From Porticoccaceae bacterium (GTDB lineage: Bacteria > Pseudomonadota > Gammaproteobacteria > Pseudomonadales > Porticoccaceae), in assembly GCA_003491845.1 (NCBI GenBank), contig DNBN01000184.1, forward strand, positions 1 to 6,682: 6,682 nt of DNA, written 5' to 3'. How positions within the stretch are numbered: the first letter of the stretch is position 1; each line of letters starts with the position of its first letter. Under the pieces are notes generated by a model, which made no database searches, was not told the DNA's origin, and was given only the letters and a program-made list of their open reading frames with translations. Positions 1-6,092 of this stretch are shown here, one piece after another. The translations under genes were made by a program, and so were the position numbers.

Positions 1-922
1 GTAACAGCAATCTTGGATCATCATCTTGGGTAGACCCATCAAGTAAAATACCTCGGCACTGAAGTTCCTTTGTAGGTTCGCCATGACCGGGTAAACGATC
101 AGCTAGCATATCGTAATAGGTATCTGGAGGAGCAGTCATAAAAGGTATGCCGCGGGATTTTAGTTGATCCCAGCTACCAATAATATCGTCAGTGGAAAAG
201 GCAATATGTTGGATACCCTCTCCATTATAGGCCATTAAAAATTCCTCAATTTGACCGCCTTGAGTTGATTCTTCATTTAGTGGTATGCGTATTTTTCCAT
301 CAGGAGCAGACATAGCTCGCGACTTAAGGCCAGTATACTCTCCAGTAATATCGAAGTACCGAACTTCACGAAAGTTAAATATCCGCTCATAGAAATTGGC
401 CCAGTGATTCATTCTACCTCGATATACATTATGGGTTAAGTGGTCAATAACGTTGAAACCACAGCCACTTGGGTGACGATTATCAGTGATAAAGTCAAAG
501 TCTATATCGTAAATACTATTGCCTTCGCTATAGCGATCTATCAAGTAGAGAGGAGCGCCGCCAATGCCTTTTATTGCAGGTAAGCGCAGCTCCATGGGAC
601 CGGTGGGTATATTCATGGGTTGAGCACCTAGGGATAGTGCACGTGAGAATGCTTGTTGTGCGTTTTTTACACGAAATGCCATGCCGCATGCTGAGGGACC
701 ATGTTCATCTGCAAAGTAATGGGCATGACTTTCTGGTTCATAATTGATGATAAAATTAATGTCGCCCTGTCGATATAGTACTACGTCTTTTGATCGATGA
801 TTTGCGACATGTATAAAGCCCATCATCTCAAATACAGACTCCAATTGGCCGCGTTTTTCGCAGGCAAATTCTACAAATTCGAAGCCATCGAGGCCCATGG
901 GATTACTAGTTAAATCGTTCAC
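1..922 (-). CDS. hpd: 4-hydroxyphenylpyruvate dioxygenase, partial (C-terminus beyond window)
   Basis: Cytosolic Fe(II) enzyme of tyrosine catabolism that converts 4-hydroxyphenylpyruvate and O2 to homogentisate and CO2. Reading the minus strand gives about 307 uninterrupted codons of a protein normally near 355-360 residues. The N-terminus ([14 protein letters not shown], then [12 protein letters not shown] at 42-53) is typical of the gammaproteobacterial enzyme. Two iron ligands are visible: His161 in VIDHLTHNV and the His at about 239 in GEGIQHIAF. The third, a Glu in the C-terminal GFGEGNF-type motif, would lie outside the window. The start is GTG at 922-920: it gives the family's usual N-terminus, eight residues before the conserved Met-Gly, and has AAAGG seven bases upstream. 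4-Hydroxymandelate synthase is a related alternative but unlikely given the close Pseudomonas-like match. The gene is divergent from a MarR regulator and its promoter overlaps a palindromic operator, so it is probably repressed by that protein. Confidence 0.96.
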   Translation of the reverse strand, partial: MNDLTSNPMGLDGFEFVEFACEKRGQLESVFEMMGFIHVANHRSKDVVLYRQGDINFIINYEPESHAHYFADEHGPSACGMAFRVKNAQQAFSRALSLGAQPMNIPTGPMELRLPAIKGIGGAPLYLIDRYSEGNSIYDIDFDFITDNRHPSGCGFNVIDHLTHNVYRGRMNHWANFYERIFNFREVRYFDITGEYTGLKSRAMSAPDGKIRIPLNEESTQGGQIEEFLMAYNGEGIQHIAFSTDDIIGSWDQLKSRGIPFMTAPPDTYYDMLADRLPGHGEPTKELQCRGILLDGSTQDDDPRLLL

Positions 923-928
923 TGAAAG

Positions 929-934
929 ACCTTT
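929..934 (-). promoter_or_regulatory. Ribosome binding site of hpd, supports the GTG start
   Basis: On the minus strand AAAGGT lies seven bases before GTG at 922-920. The next in-frame ATG is eight codons further in, inside the conserved [10 protein letters not shown] block. It has no comparable Shine-Dalgarno sequence, so GTG is the better start. Confidence 0.7.
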
Positions 935-939
935 GCAAT

Positions 940-963
940 TATTAGTTGTATATGCAACTAATA
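940..963. promoter_or_regulatory. 24-bp palindromic operator, probable MarR-family binding site
   Basis: The two 12-base halves are centred between 951 and 952 and are complementary at every position except one pair (949/954). The core arms are TTAGTTG (942-948) and CAACTAA (955-961), six bases apart. This size and the TAGTTG/CAACTA arms match what is known of MarR-family operators. It overlaps the -10 box and predicted start site of hpd and the upstream promoter region of the MarR gene, as expected for repression of hpd and autoregulation. The dyad is seen directly; the identity of the binding protein is inferred. Confidence 0.8.
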
Positions 964-980
964 TATGTTGAAAATACAAT
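952..980 (+). promoter_or_regulatory. Possible promoter of the MarR regulator gene
   Basis: A good -10 box, TACAAT (975-980), stands 17 bases after a poor -35 match, ATGCAA (952-957), that lies in the right arm of the palindrome. Transcription would start near 987 and leave a leader of only about 16 bases. The weak -35 box and the overlap with the operator suit a low-level, self-repressed regulator gene. The assignment is tentative. Confidence 0.35.
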
Positions 981-989
981 TGTTGTCAA
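960..989 (-). promoter_or_regulatory. Sigma70-type promoter of hpd
   Basis: On the minus strand there is a consensus -35 box TTGACA (989-984), an 18-base spacer and a -10 box TATATT (965-960, five of six matches). The predicted start is near 953, giving a leader of about 31 bases to the GTG start. The -10 box and start site fall inside the palindrome at 940-963, so a bound repressor would block this otherwise strong promoter. Confidence 0.65.
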
Positions 990-1002
990 GCATCATCTCC
1001 AC

Positions 1003-1458
1003 ATGGCCACTAAAACTCTGCAACATAAGATTCTTCAATTGGAACGCTATTTACCCTACCGATTGTCAATTCTATCCAATAGGATAAGTGCTAATATCGC
1101 GACGACTTACAGCGATAAGTTTGGATTGTCAGTTACTGAATGGCGTATTATGGCGGTTATTGGAGAGTATTCAGGTATCTCTGCTGACGAAGTGTCTGCG
1201 AAAACTCAAATTGAAAAATCAATGTTGAGTCGAGCTATCAGTAAATTATTACAGCGCAAATTATCGTCTAGGGATTTTGATCCGGCAGATAAACGCCGCT
1301 CAATGCTTAAACTTACAGTGACTGGCTGGTCTGTTTATGAAGAGGTAGTTCCCATATCCTACGCTTATGAAAAGGATTTATTAACCTGCTTTAGCGAGAC
1401 TGAGAAGCAGCACTTCAGTATTCTCATCGACAAACTTTATGAGCAAGCTGATAAGTAG
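1003..1458 (+). CDS. MarR-family transcriptional regulator, likely repressor of hpd
   Basis: A 151-residue winged helix-turn-helix protein, a normal length for MarR regulators, which act as dimers and release DNA on binding a small, often aromatic, ligand. An N-terminal dimerisation helix (about 8-38, with LERYLPYRLSILSNRIS) is followed by the DNA-binding domain: LSVTEWRIMAVIGEYSGISADEVSAKT (42-68), a recognition helix at about 69-86, and the wing with the family hallmark DPADKRRSMLKLT (93-105). A C-terminal dimerisation helix ends at K151. I chose ATG 1003 because family members begin just before the LERYLPYRLS helix. Earlier in-frame ATGs from 946 lie inside the operator and would add non-conserved residues. 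No good Shine-Dalgarno sequence precedes 1003, so translation may be weak. Its place beside hpd points to control of tyrosine catabolism, perhaps with 4-hydroxyphenylpyruvate, homogentisate or a related aromatic as ligand; the ligand is inference. Confidence 0.9.
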   Translation: MATKTLQHKILQLERYLPYRLSILSNRISANIATTYSDKFGLSVTEWRIMAVIGEYSGISADEVSAKTQIEKSMLSRAISKLLQRKLSSRDFDPADKRRSMLKLTVTGWSVYEEVVPISYAYEKDLLTCFSETEKQHFSILIDKLYEQADK

Positions 1459-1528
1459 GTTGAGGTTTTTTAGCCATCACTGACAACTGGTTCATTAGGC
1501 TGCTACCGTCTATTGAACAATATTAAAA

Positions 1529-1541
1529 ACTTGATACAAGT
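1529..1541. repeat. Small perfect dyad upstream of the first acyl-CoA dehydrogenase
   Basis: ACTTG-ATA-CAAGT is a 13-base dyad with five-base arms in the 206-bp gap between the MarR gene and the dehydrogenase. Its TTGATA could also serve as a -35 box, but no well-spaced -10 follows. It could be an operator. The arms resemble the hpd operator arms only loosely and the spacing differs (three versus six bases), so joint control by the MarR protein is not established. Confidence 0.25.
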
Positions 1542-1610
1542 CTGTCTAACCTTGCGTAATAATGACATTAACGTTGTGATTACAATTACTGCCACGTTAC
1601 CAGAGATTTC

Positions 1611-1638
1611 ATCGGTGATAGTTGAGAATAGGACCGAT
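1611..1638 (+). repeat. Inverted repeat in the leader of the first acyl-CoA dehydrogenase
   Basis: ATCGGT (1611-1616) and ACCGAT (1633-1638) are perfect six-base arms around a 16-base loop, ending about 15 bases before the Shine-Dalgarno sequence. They could form a weak leader hairpin or a spaced protein site. No T-run follows, so it is not a terminator. Chance occurrence is quite possible. Confidence 0.2.
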
Positions 1639-1664
1639 TACTTTAGGATAAAGAGAGGAATACC

Positions 1665-3464
1665 ATGTCAATAATAGTAAATCGACGAGATCTTGATTTC
1701 GTGCTTTATGAAACACTGGGTCTTGAAAAGATTCTTATGGCGGATCGCTATGCGGACTATGACCGTGAGTCTCTGGATGCCATGTTGGATCTTTGCCAAT
1801 CGGTAGCCGAAGACAAATTTTTGTCTTGCGCATCCAAACTAGATGCCAATGAGCCAACCTTTGTAGATGGTCAAGTAGAGACTATTCCAGAACTTAAGGA
1901 AGCTATTAAAGCTTACCAAGAAGCTGGGCTTTGCGCCTCCGCCTATGATGCAGATGTAGGTGGCTTGCAATTGCCTTGGATGATGGATCAAGCACTTAAT
2001 GGTATGTTCGTCTGTGCCAATAATCCGGCCCATATTTATCTATTTTTGACCCAAGGTGTAGCCAATATGCTAAATGCCTGTGGATCCAATGCGCTTAAAG
2101 ACAAATATTTACCTAACTTAGTAAATGGTAATTGGTTTGGAACAATGTGTTTATCTGAACCACAAGCGGGGTCTTCGCTTGCTGATATTCGAACCAAAGC
2201 GGAGCTAAATACTGACGGCTCTTACTGTATCACTGGAACAAAGATGTGGATATCAGGTGGAGAGCAAGATATTACCGAAAACATCATTCATATGGTGTTA
2301 GCCAAAATACCTGGCTCACCGCCTGGAGTAAAAGGTATTTCTCTGTTTTTAGTGCCAAAAAATCGCGTTAACGACGATGGCAGTTTGGGAGAATACAATA
2401 ATATCGCTCTAGCTGGTCTCAATCATAAGATGGGCTGTCGTGGGGCTACAAATTGTTTGTTAAATTTTGGTGAGTCCGGAGAATCTATTGGCTTTTTAGT
2501 GGGTGAGCCTAATCAGGGGTTAGCCAATATGTTTCATATGATGAACGAGGCACGGATCTCCGTAGGAATGTCTGCAGTTATGACCGCATTGGGCGGCTAT
2601 CTGTATTCCTTGGACTATGCACGTAATAGGCCCCAAGGACGATCACTGGTGAATCGTAATCCAGAGGATTCACAGATTATGATTAGTGAGCATGCGGATA
2701 TCAAACGTATGTTGATGGCTCAAAAAGCGTATGTAGAAGGGGCGCAAACGCTTATTTACTATTGTGCTGAGTTGATTGATACAAAGAAAATTAGTGACGA
2801 TGAGATCGCTAATAAGCGTATAGACCTGCTGCTTGATTTACTCACTCCGATTTGTAAATCATGGCCTTCAGAATTTTGCTTGGAAGCAAACAAGCTTGCG
2901 ATGCAAGTCCTGGGTGGTTATGGCTATACCAGAGAATACCCAGTAGAAAGACTGTATAGGGATAATCGACTCAATCACATTCATGAAGGTACCTGGGGTA
3001 TACAAGGGCTTGATATTCTGGGCCGGAAAGTACGAATGCAGGGTGGAGCCGCGGTCGTTACTTTGCGCGAGGAGATAGAGGCTACGATTAATTCTGCTGG
3101 GAGTCAGCCTCAGTTGATGAGTTTTTGTCAGCAATTAATCGATGCTTTAGGGTTGACCGAAGCAACCATTGCTGCGGTTGATCAGGCTGAAGATCCATCG
3201 CTTGCACTAGCTAACGCTACCGTATTTTTGGATGCTATGGGTCATCTAGTGATAGCGTGGATGTGGCTAAAGCAAGGTGTTGCGGCAATAGAGGGCAAGA
3301 CTAAGAAAGATGCGGCAGACACGGCCTTTTATGATGGAAAAATAGCAGCTATGAGATACTTTTTTCGCTATGAATTACCAAAAATACAATCAAGTATGCG
3401 CTTGGTCGCAGAGTTGGATAGCACTTGTTATGACCTAACCGCCGACCAATTTTTGGGGGTTTAA
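1665..3464 (+). CDS. Acyl-CoA dehydrogenase, large DmdC/FadE-like family (first of tandem pair)
   Basis: A 599-residue FAD flavoprotein expected to form an alpha,beta double bond in an acyl-CoA thioester and pass electrons to electron-transfer flavoprotein. The length (about 600 instead of about 380) and an extra C-terminal helical domain place it with the DmdC/FadE-like group. In order: an N-terminal leader segment, the helical N-domain (about 40-157), the FAD-contacting signature CLSEPQAGSSLADI (162-175) opening the beta domain, the MMNEARISVG helix (292-301), the C-terminal catalytic helices with LGGYGYTREYPVERLYRD (416-433), and the extra domain from about 460. The catalytic base is Glu441 in HIHEGTWGIQGLD. 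The start has GAGAGGA six to seven bases upstream. The signature has Ser where many relatives have Asp (GSS for GSD), and Trp444 replaces the common Asn or Thr. Substrate cannot be read from sequence: medium- or long-chain, branched, aromatic-side-chain or methylthio acyl-CoAs are all possible. Confidence 0.92.
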   Translation: MSIIVNRRDLDFVLYETLGLEKILMADRYADYDRESLDAMLDLCQSVAEDKFLSCASKLDANEPTFVDGQVETIPELKEAIKAYQEAGLCASAYDADVGGLQLPWMMDQALNGMFVCANNPAHIYLFLTQGVANMLNACGSNALKDKYLPNLVNGNWFGTMCLSEPQAGSSLADIRTKAELNTDGSYCITGTKMWISGGEQDITENIIHMVLAKIPGSPPGVKGISLFLVPKNRVNDDGSLGEYNNIALAGLNHKMGCRGATNCLLNFGESGESIGFLVGEPNQGLANMFHMMNEARISVGMSAVMTALGGYLYSLDYARNRPQGRSLVNRNPEDSQIMISEHADIKRMLMAQKAYVEGAQTLIYYCAELIDTKKISDDEIANKRIDLLLDLLTPICKSWPSEFCLEANKLAMQVLGGYGYTREYPVERLYRDNRLNHIHEGTWGIQGLDILGRKVRMQGGAAVVTLREEIEATINSAGSQPQLMSFCQQLIDALGLTEATIAAVDQAEDPSLALANATVFLDAMGHLVIAWMWLKQGVAAIEGKTKKDAADTAFYDGKIAAMRYFFRYELPKIQSSMRLVAELDSTCYDLTADQFLGV

Positions 3465-3466
3465 TG

Positions 3467-3480
3467 GGTGTAGTTACACC
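3467..3480. repeat. Perfect 14-bp palindrome just after the first dehydrogenase
   Basis: GGTGTAGTTACACC is self-complementary except for its two central bases and begins two bases after the TAA stop. A two-base loop is poor for an RNA hairpin and no T-run follows, so a Rho-independent terminator is unlikely. It is better read as a possible protein-binding site at the head of the 289-bp gap before the second dehydrogenase. Confidence 0.35.
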
Positions 3481-3620
3481 GTTGCAGCTGGCGTTCTGAG
3501 GGAATAGACCTGTTGATGCCGTAAACTTTGATATCATTCTAGCTTTGAGATTATTCTATGTAGATATTGCTGATCTATTGTATCGCGGCAAGATTTCAAA
3601 TGGATTTAGCGATAATTGAT

Positions 3621-3649
3621 ACTGATGAATCGACCCTTGAGTCATCAGT
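3621..3649. repeat. Inverted repeat with 8-base arms between the two dehydrogenases
   Basis: ACTGATGA (3621-3628) and TCATCAGT (3642-3649) are perfect inverted arms with a 13-base loop, followed by a mildly T-rich stretch. The stem is AT-rich and the T-tract is interrupted, so termination would be weak. It lies about 47 bases upstream of a perfect -10 box and may instead be a regulatory site. Confidence 0.3.
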
Positions 3650-3695
3650 TTATGTTTACAGACGCTGCATGAAAGCTGAGAATTCATTGAAAGGC

Positions 3696-3701
3696 TATAA
3701 T
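3696..3701 (+). promoter_or_regulatory. Possible -10 box for the second acyl-CoA dehydrogenase
   Basis: TATAAT is a perfect -10 hexamer placed 52 bases before the ATG at 3754, which would give a leader of roughly 45 bases. No recognisable -35 box lies 16-18 bases upstream, and the extended -10 TG is absent, so an activator may be needed or the match may be chance. It suggests the second dehydrogenase can be transcribed independently of the first. Confidence 0.35.
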
Positions 3702-3753
3702 TACTATGTTGAGCCTTTTCAGATACCAATCTACTTTTCTGAGAGGGCTATTT

Positions 3754-5532
3754 ATGTCTGGATACAAAGCACCTGTCCAAGAGTTCATGTTTATTCTGGA
3801 TGAACTTGTTGGTTACGACGAACACAGTAAGCGGCCGGGTTATCAAGATGTCGGTAAGGATATGCTAGAGGCTATATTGCCCGAAGCAGCCAAGTTTTTT
3901 GAGCAAGTTGTAGCGCCAACAAATCTTGTCGCCGACGGACAAAAGACTCATATTGAAGGTCGAGCCGTTGTTACAGCGCCCATTTTAGATGGCATCAATC
4001 AGCAAATGGTTGATGCAGGATGGAGTGGTCTTGGTGGTTCACCTGAATATGATGGCTCTGGATTTCCTGGGGTTGTTGATGTGGTGGTTCAAGAAATGCT
4101 GCAGTCAGCTAATATGGGATTAAGTCTATTACCAATGCTCACTAGGGGAGTGATACATGCTCTTCATCTTTACGGAACAAAAGCGCAAAAAGATACCTAC
4201 CTGCCCAACCTCATCAGCGGTGTTTGGTCGGGCACTATGAATCTTACTGAGCCTCAGGCCGGTTCTGATTTGTCTGCTGTGCAATGTAAAGCGGTTCAGC
4301 GTGATGACCACTATCTAATTTCGGGACAAAAAATCTATATAACGTGGGGTGATCATCAGCAGGTAGACAACATTATTCATCTAGTGCTAGCACGTTTGCC
4401 CGATGCACCTGAGGGAAATCAGGGTATTTCGTTGTTTCTTGTACCTAAGTTTTTGGTTAACACTGATGGTACTTTGGGTCAACGGAATGATGTATATCCA
4501 GTTGGTGTCGAGCATAAGTTAGGAATTCACTGCAGTCCTACCTGCACCATGGCCTATGGTGATGACGAAGGCGCTGTGGGGTATTTGGTGGGGCCAGTCA
4601 ACCAGGGCTTAATGTGTATGTTCAGTATGATGAACAACGCACGATTGTCGGTGGGCCATCAAGGCGTAGCCATTGGCGAACGAGCTTACCAGCAAGCCGT
4701 AAGCTATGCTGCGGATAGAGTGCAGGGCAAAGTTCAAGGGGTAAAAGGGCGAGCGTCCATTATCCATCATGGTGATGTCAAACGTATGTTATTACAAATG
4801 CGATCTCTCACTGAGGCCGGAAGAGCCATGTCTGTCTTCACCATTGCAGCGGAGGATCGTAGTCACCATAGTATTGATGAGCAGTCTTCAGTGATTGACA
4901 AAAATTTAGTTGAAATACTCACTCCTTTGGTAAAAGGGTGGTGTACCGAAGTGTCAATGGAGGTAACATCTCTGGGTGTGCAGGTTCATGGTGGCATGGG
5001 GTTTGTCGAAGAAACTGGTGCTGCACAACACATGCGAGATGCACGAATTTTACCTATTTATGAGGGTACTAATGGTATTCAGGCTCTTGACTTTATTGGT
5101 CGTAAATGTCTGCGTGATGGTGGTGAAGGAATACGTTATCTGCTGGAAAATATGAGGCATACGGCGGCTACAAGTTTTTCTGAATCTGTTAAAATCAATA
5201 AGCTAATAGAGGGTTTACAGCAGACTATTATTGAATGTGAAACAGCGCTTGAGGTAGTTCTAAGCGATGCAGCAAGAGCCCAATATTCGGCTTACAATTT
5301 CATGATGCTATATGGCAATTCAGTATCTTACTGGTTAATGGTTAGATTGGCAGTTGCATCCCAGGCCCATATTGAAGAGGGCAGCACAGATCGATTTTAT
5401 GGGCAAAAAATTGCAACAACAGAATTTTTCGCCGCACAGATATTACCTCGTAATGCAGGGTTTCTGGGCGCTATTAAGGCTGATTCGCAGAGTATCAACG
5501 ACTTTGAAGTAGAGGATTTTTATCGTCAATAG
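3754..5532 (+). CDS. Acyl-CoA dehydrogenase, large DmdC/FadE-like family (second of tandem pair)
   Basis: A 592-residue FAD-dependent acyl-CoA dehydrogenase, same fold and size class as its upstream neighbour but nearer the family consensus. The N-terminus MSGYKAPVQEFMFILDEL matches the short N-terminal domain typical of this group. The FAD-binding signature NLTEPQAGSDLSAV is at 163-176, MMNNARLSVG at 292-301, GVQVHGGMGFVEETGAAQHMRDARI at about 408-432 (given here in two conserved runs, VHGGMGF and HMRDARI), and catalytic Glu437 lies in PIYEGTNGIQALDFIGRK. The extra C-terminal domain starts near 455. ATG 3754 is preferred over an upstream in-frame ATG at 3706 because GAGAGG (3741-3746) sits seven bases before it and the family N-terminus begins there. 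Relatives include DmdC, which oxidises 3-methylmercaptopropionyl-CoA in DMSP demethylation, and several fatty acyl-CoA dehydrogenases. The substrate here is unknown. The 289-bp gap and possible own promoter leave co-transcription with the first copy uncertain. Confidence 0.94.
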   Translation: MSGYKAPVQEFMFILDELVGYDEHSKRPGYQDVGKDMLEAILPEAAKFFEQVVAPTNLVADGQKTHIEGRAVVTAPILDGINQQMVDAGWSGLGGSPEYDGSGFPGVVDVVVQEMLQSANMGLSLLPMLTRGVIHALHLYGTKAQKDTYLPNLISGVWSGTMNLTEPQAGSDLSAVQCKAVQRDDHYLISGQKIYITWGDHQQVDNIIHLVLARLPDAPEGNQGISLFLVPKFLVNTDGTLGQRNDVYPVGVEHKLGIHCSPTCTMAYGDDEGAVGYLVGPVNQGLMCMFSMMNNARLSVGHQGVAIGERAYQQAVSYAADRVQGKVQGVKGRASIIHHGDVKRMLLQMRSLTEAGRAMSVFTIAAEDRSHHSIDEQSSVIDKNLVEILTPLVKGWCTEVSMEVTSLGVQVHGGMGFVEETGAAQHMRDARILPIYEGTNGIQALDFIGRKCLRDGGEGIRYLLENMRHTAATSFSESVKINKLIEGLQQTIIECETALEVVLSDAARAQYSAYNFMMLYGNSVSYWLMVRLAVASQAHIEEGSTDRFYGQKIATTEFFAAQILPRNAGFLGAIKADSQSINDFEVEDFYRQ

Positions 5533-5611
5533 CGCTACTCATGGCTTTGGTTACCGGGAGAAATTGTTATTGTGCAGGTGACAACTTAAGGTTGGTTCTA
5601 ATCATAGCTGG

Positions 5612-5845
5612 TTAGCCAGAGCTTTTACTCAGCACTAGACCAACGATCAAAGCAACAGATAGAATAAAAAGCAATGTGAATAAAAATCCTCCTAGAATAA
5701 ATGCGAGGGGGCTACCTTGGTTAAAATCACGCTCACGATTTTTGTCGCTTTGTACACCAAAGCCGGCGGCAAGAATACTTAAAACAAGGGTGGTTAAGTT
5801 AGGTTTTTTGTTTGGCTGTTGATTTTTATTGTCAGGTTCTTTCAC
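5612..5845 (-). CDS. DUF2970 family small membrane protein
   Basis: A 77-residue protein of unknown function. A charged, Asn/Lys-rich start (1-16) leads to the DUF2970 hallmark AAGFGVQSDKNRERDF (26-41), then one hydrophobic membrane segment at about 48-72 and a short polar tail, SKSSG. The likely placement is one transmembrane helix in the inner membrane, with the positively charged N-terminal part in the cytoplasm. The start is GTG at 5845-5843, with GGAA (5855-5852) six bases upstream; an ATG slightly further upstream is out of frame. The gene is convergent with the second dehydrogenase (79-bp gap) and divergent from nfuA (247-bp gap). A tentative minus-strand promoter is TTGACT (5917-5912) and TACTAC (5895-5890), with a weak -10. 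No role is assigned to the family that I can state with confidence. Confidence 0.88.
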   Translation of the reverse strand: MKEPDNKNQQPNKKPNLTTLVLSILAAGFGVQSDKNRERDFNQGSPLAFILGGFLFTLLFILSVALIVGLVLSKSSG

Positions 5846-5902
5846 AGTGATTTCCGATACATAGGGGGATTAAGTCGTCGACCTTAACGGTAGTATGTTT
5901 GA

Positions 5903-5921
5903 TCAAGTTACAGTCAAGTTT
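5903..5921. repeat. Short direct repeat, 11-base period, in the DUF2970/nfuA divergent region
   Basis: TCAAGTTA (5903-5910) and TCAAGTTT (5914-5921) share seven bases and are offset by 11, about one helical turn. A third partial copy, TCAAGG, starts at 5930, out of that period. Tandem half-sites on one DNA face can bind a regulator, but such short repeats also occur by chance. The second copy overlaps the tentative -35 box of the DUF2970 gene. Confidence 0.2.
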
Positions 5922-5966
5922 ACCATTCTTCAAGGGTCCGTACACGTGCATTGATCATCGGTACTG

Positions 5967-5995
5967 TTGAGCGTCGTATTGAACGTGGGTAAGAT
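5967..5995 (+). promoter_or_regulatory. Candidate sigma70 promoter of nfuA
   Basis: TTGAGC (5967-5972), a 17-base spacer and TAAGAT (5990-5995) give four of six matches in each box with ideal spacing; the leader would be about 90 bases. Overlapping alternatives are TTGAAC (5979-5984) with TATATC (6001-6006), spacer 16, and TTGACT (6035-6040) with TACACT (6056-6061), spacer 15. I saw no convincing IscR type 1 or type 2 site in the gap. Confidence 0.35.
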
Positions 5996-6092
5996 AGAGT
6001 TATATCAAAGGTAGAGTACTTAATAAGTTGGCCATTGACTTTGGATGGCGTAACATACACTGCAGAAACACTTCATGCCATCAGGATTTTTT

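Noticed and set aside
976..983. ACAATTGT as a second regulator site next to the main operator
   Set aside because: It is only eight bases, does not extend, lacks the TAGTTG/CAACTA arms, and is expected by chance in AT-rich sequence.
1440..1480. T-run (GGTTTTTTAGCC) just after the MarR stop as a terminator
   Set aside because: No stable GC-rich hairpin precedes the T-run; the best pairing, AACTTTAT with ATAAGTAGGTT, has mismatches.
1839..2033. Minus-strand open frames inside the dehydrogenases (also 2868-3134, 3349-3537 and 4129-4311)
   Set aside because: All lie almost wholly antisense to clear conserved coding sequence, without domains or ribosome sites; typical antisense shadows.
3567..3803. 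78-codon open frame on the plus strand between the dehydrogenases
   Set aside because: It overlaps the first 50 bases of the second dehydrogenase in another frame, has no Shine-Dalgarno sequence, and its product (Tyr/Arg/Cys-rich, no domain) looks random.
5607..5627. Possible terminator hairpin CTGG-TTAG-CCAG followed by AGCTTTT between the second dehydrogenase and the DUF2970 gene
   Set aside because: The stem is only four base pairs, it overlaps the DUF2970 stop codon, and the T-run is four bases; too weak to call.
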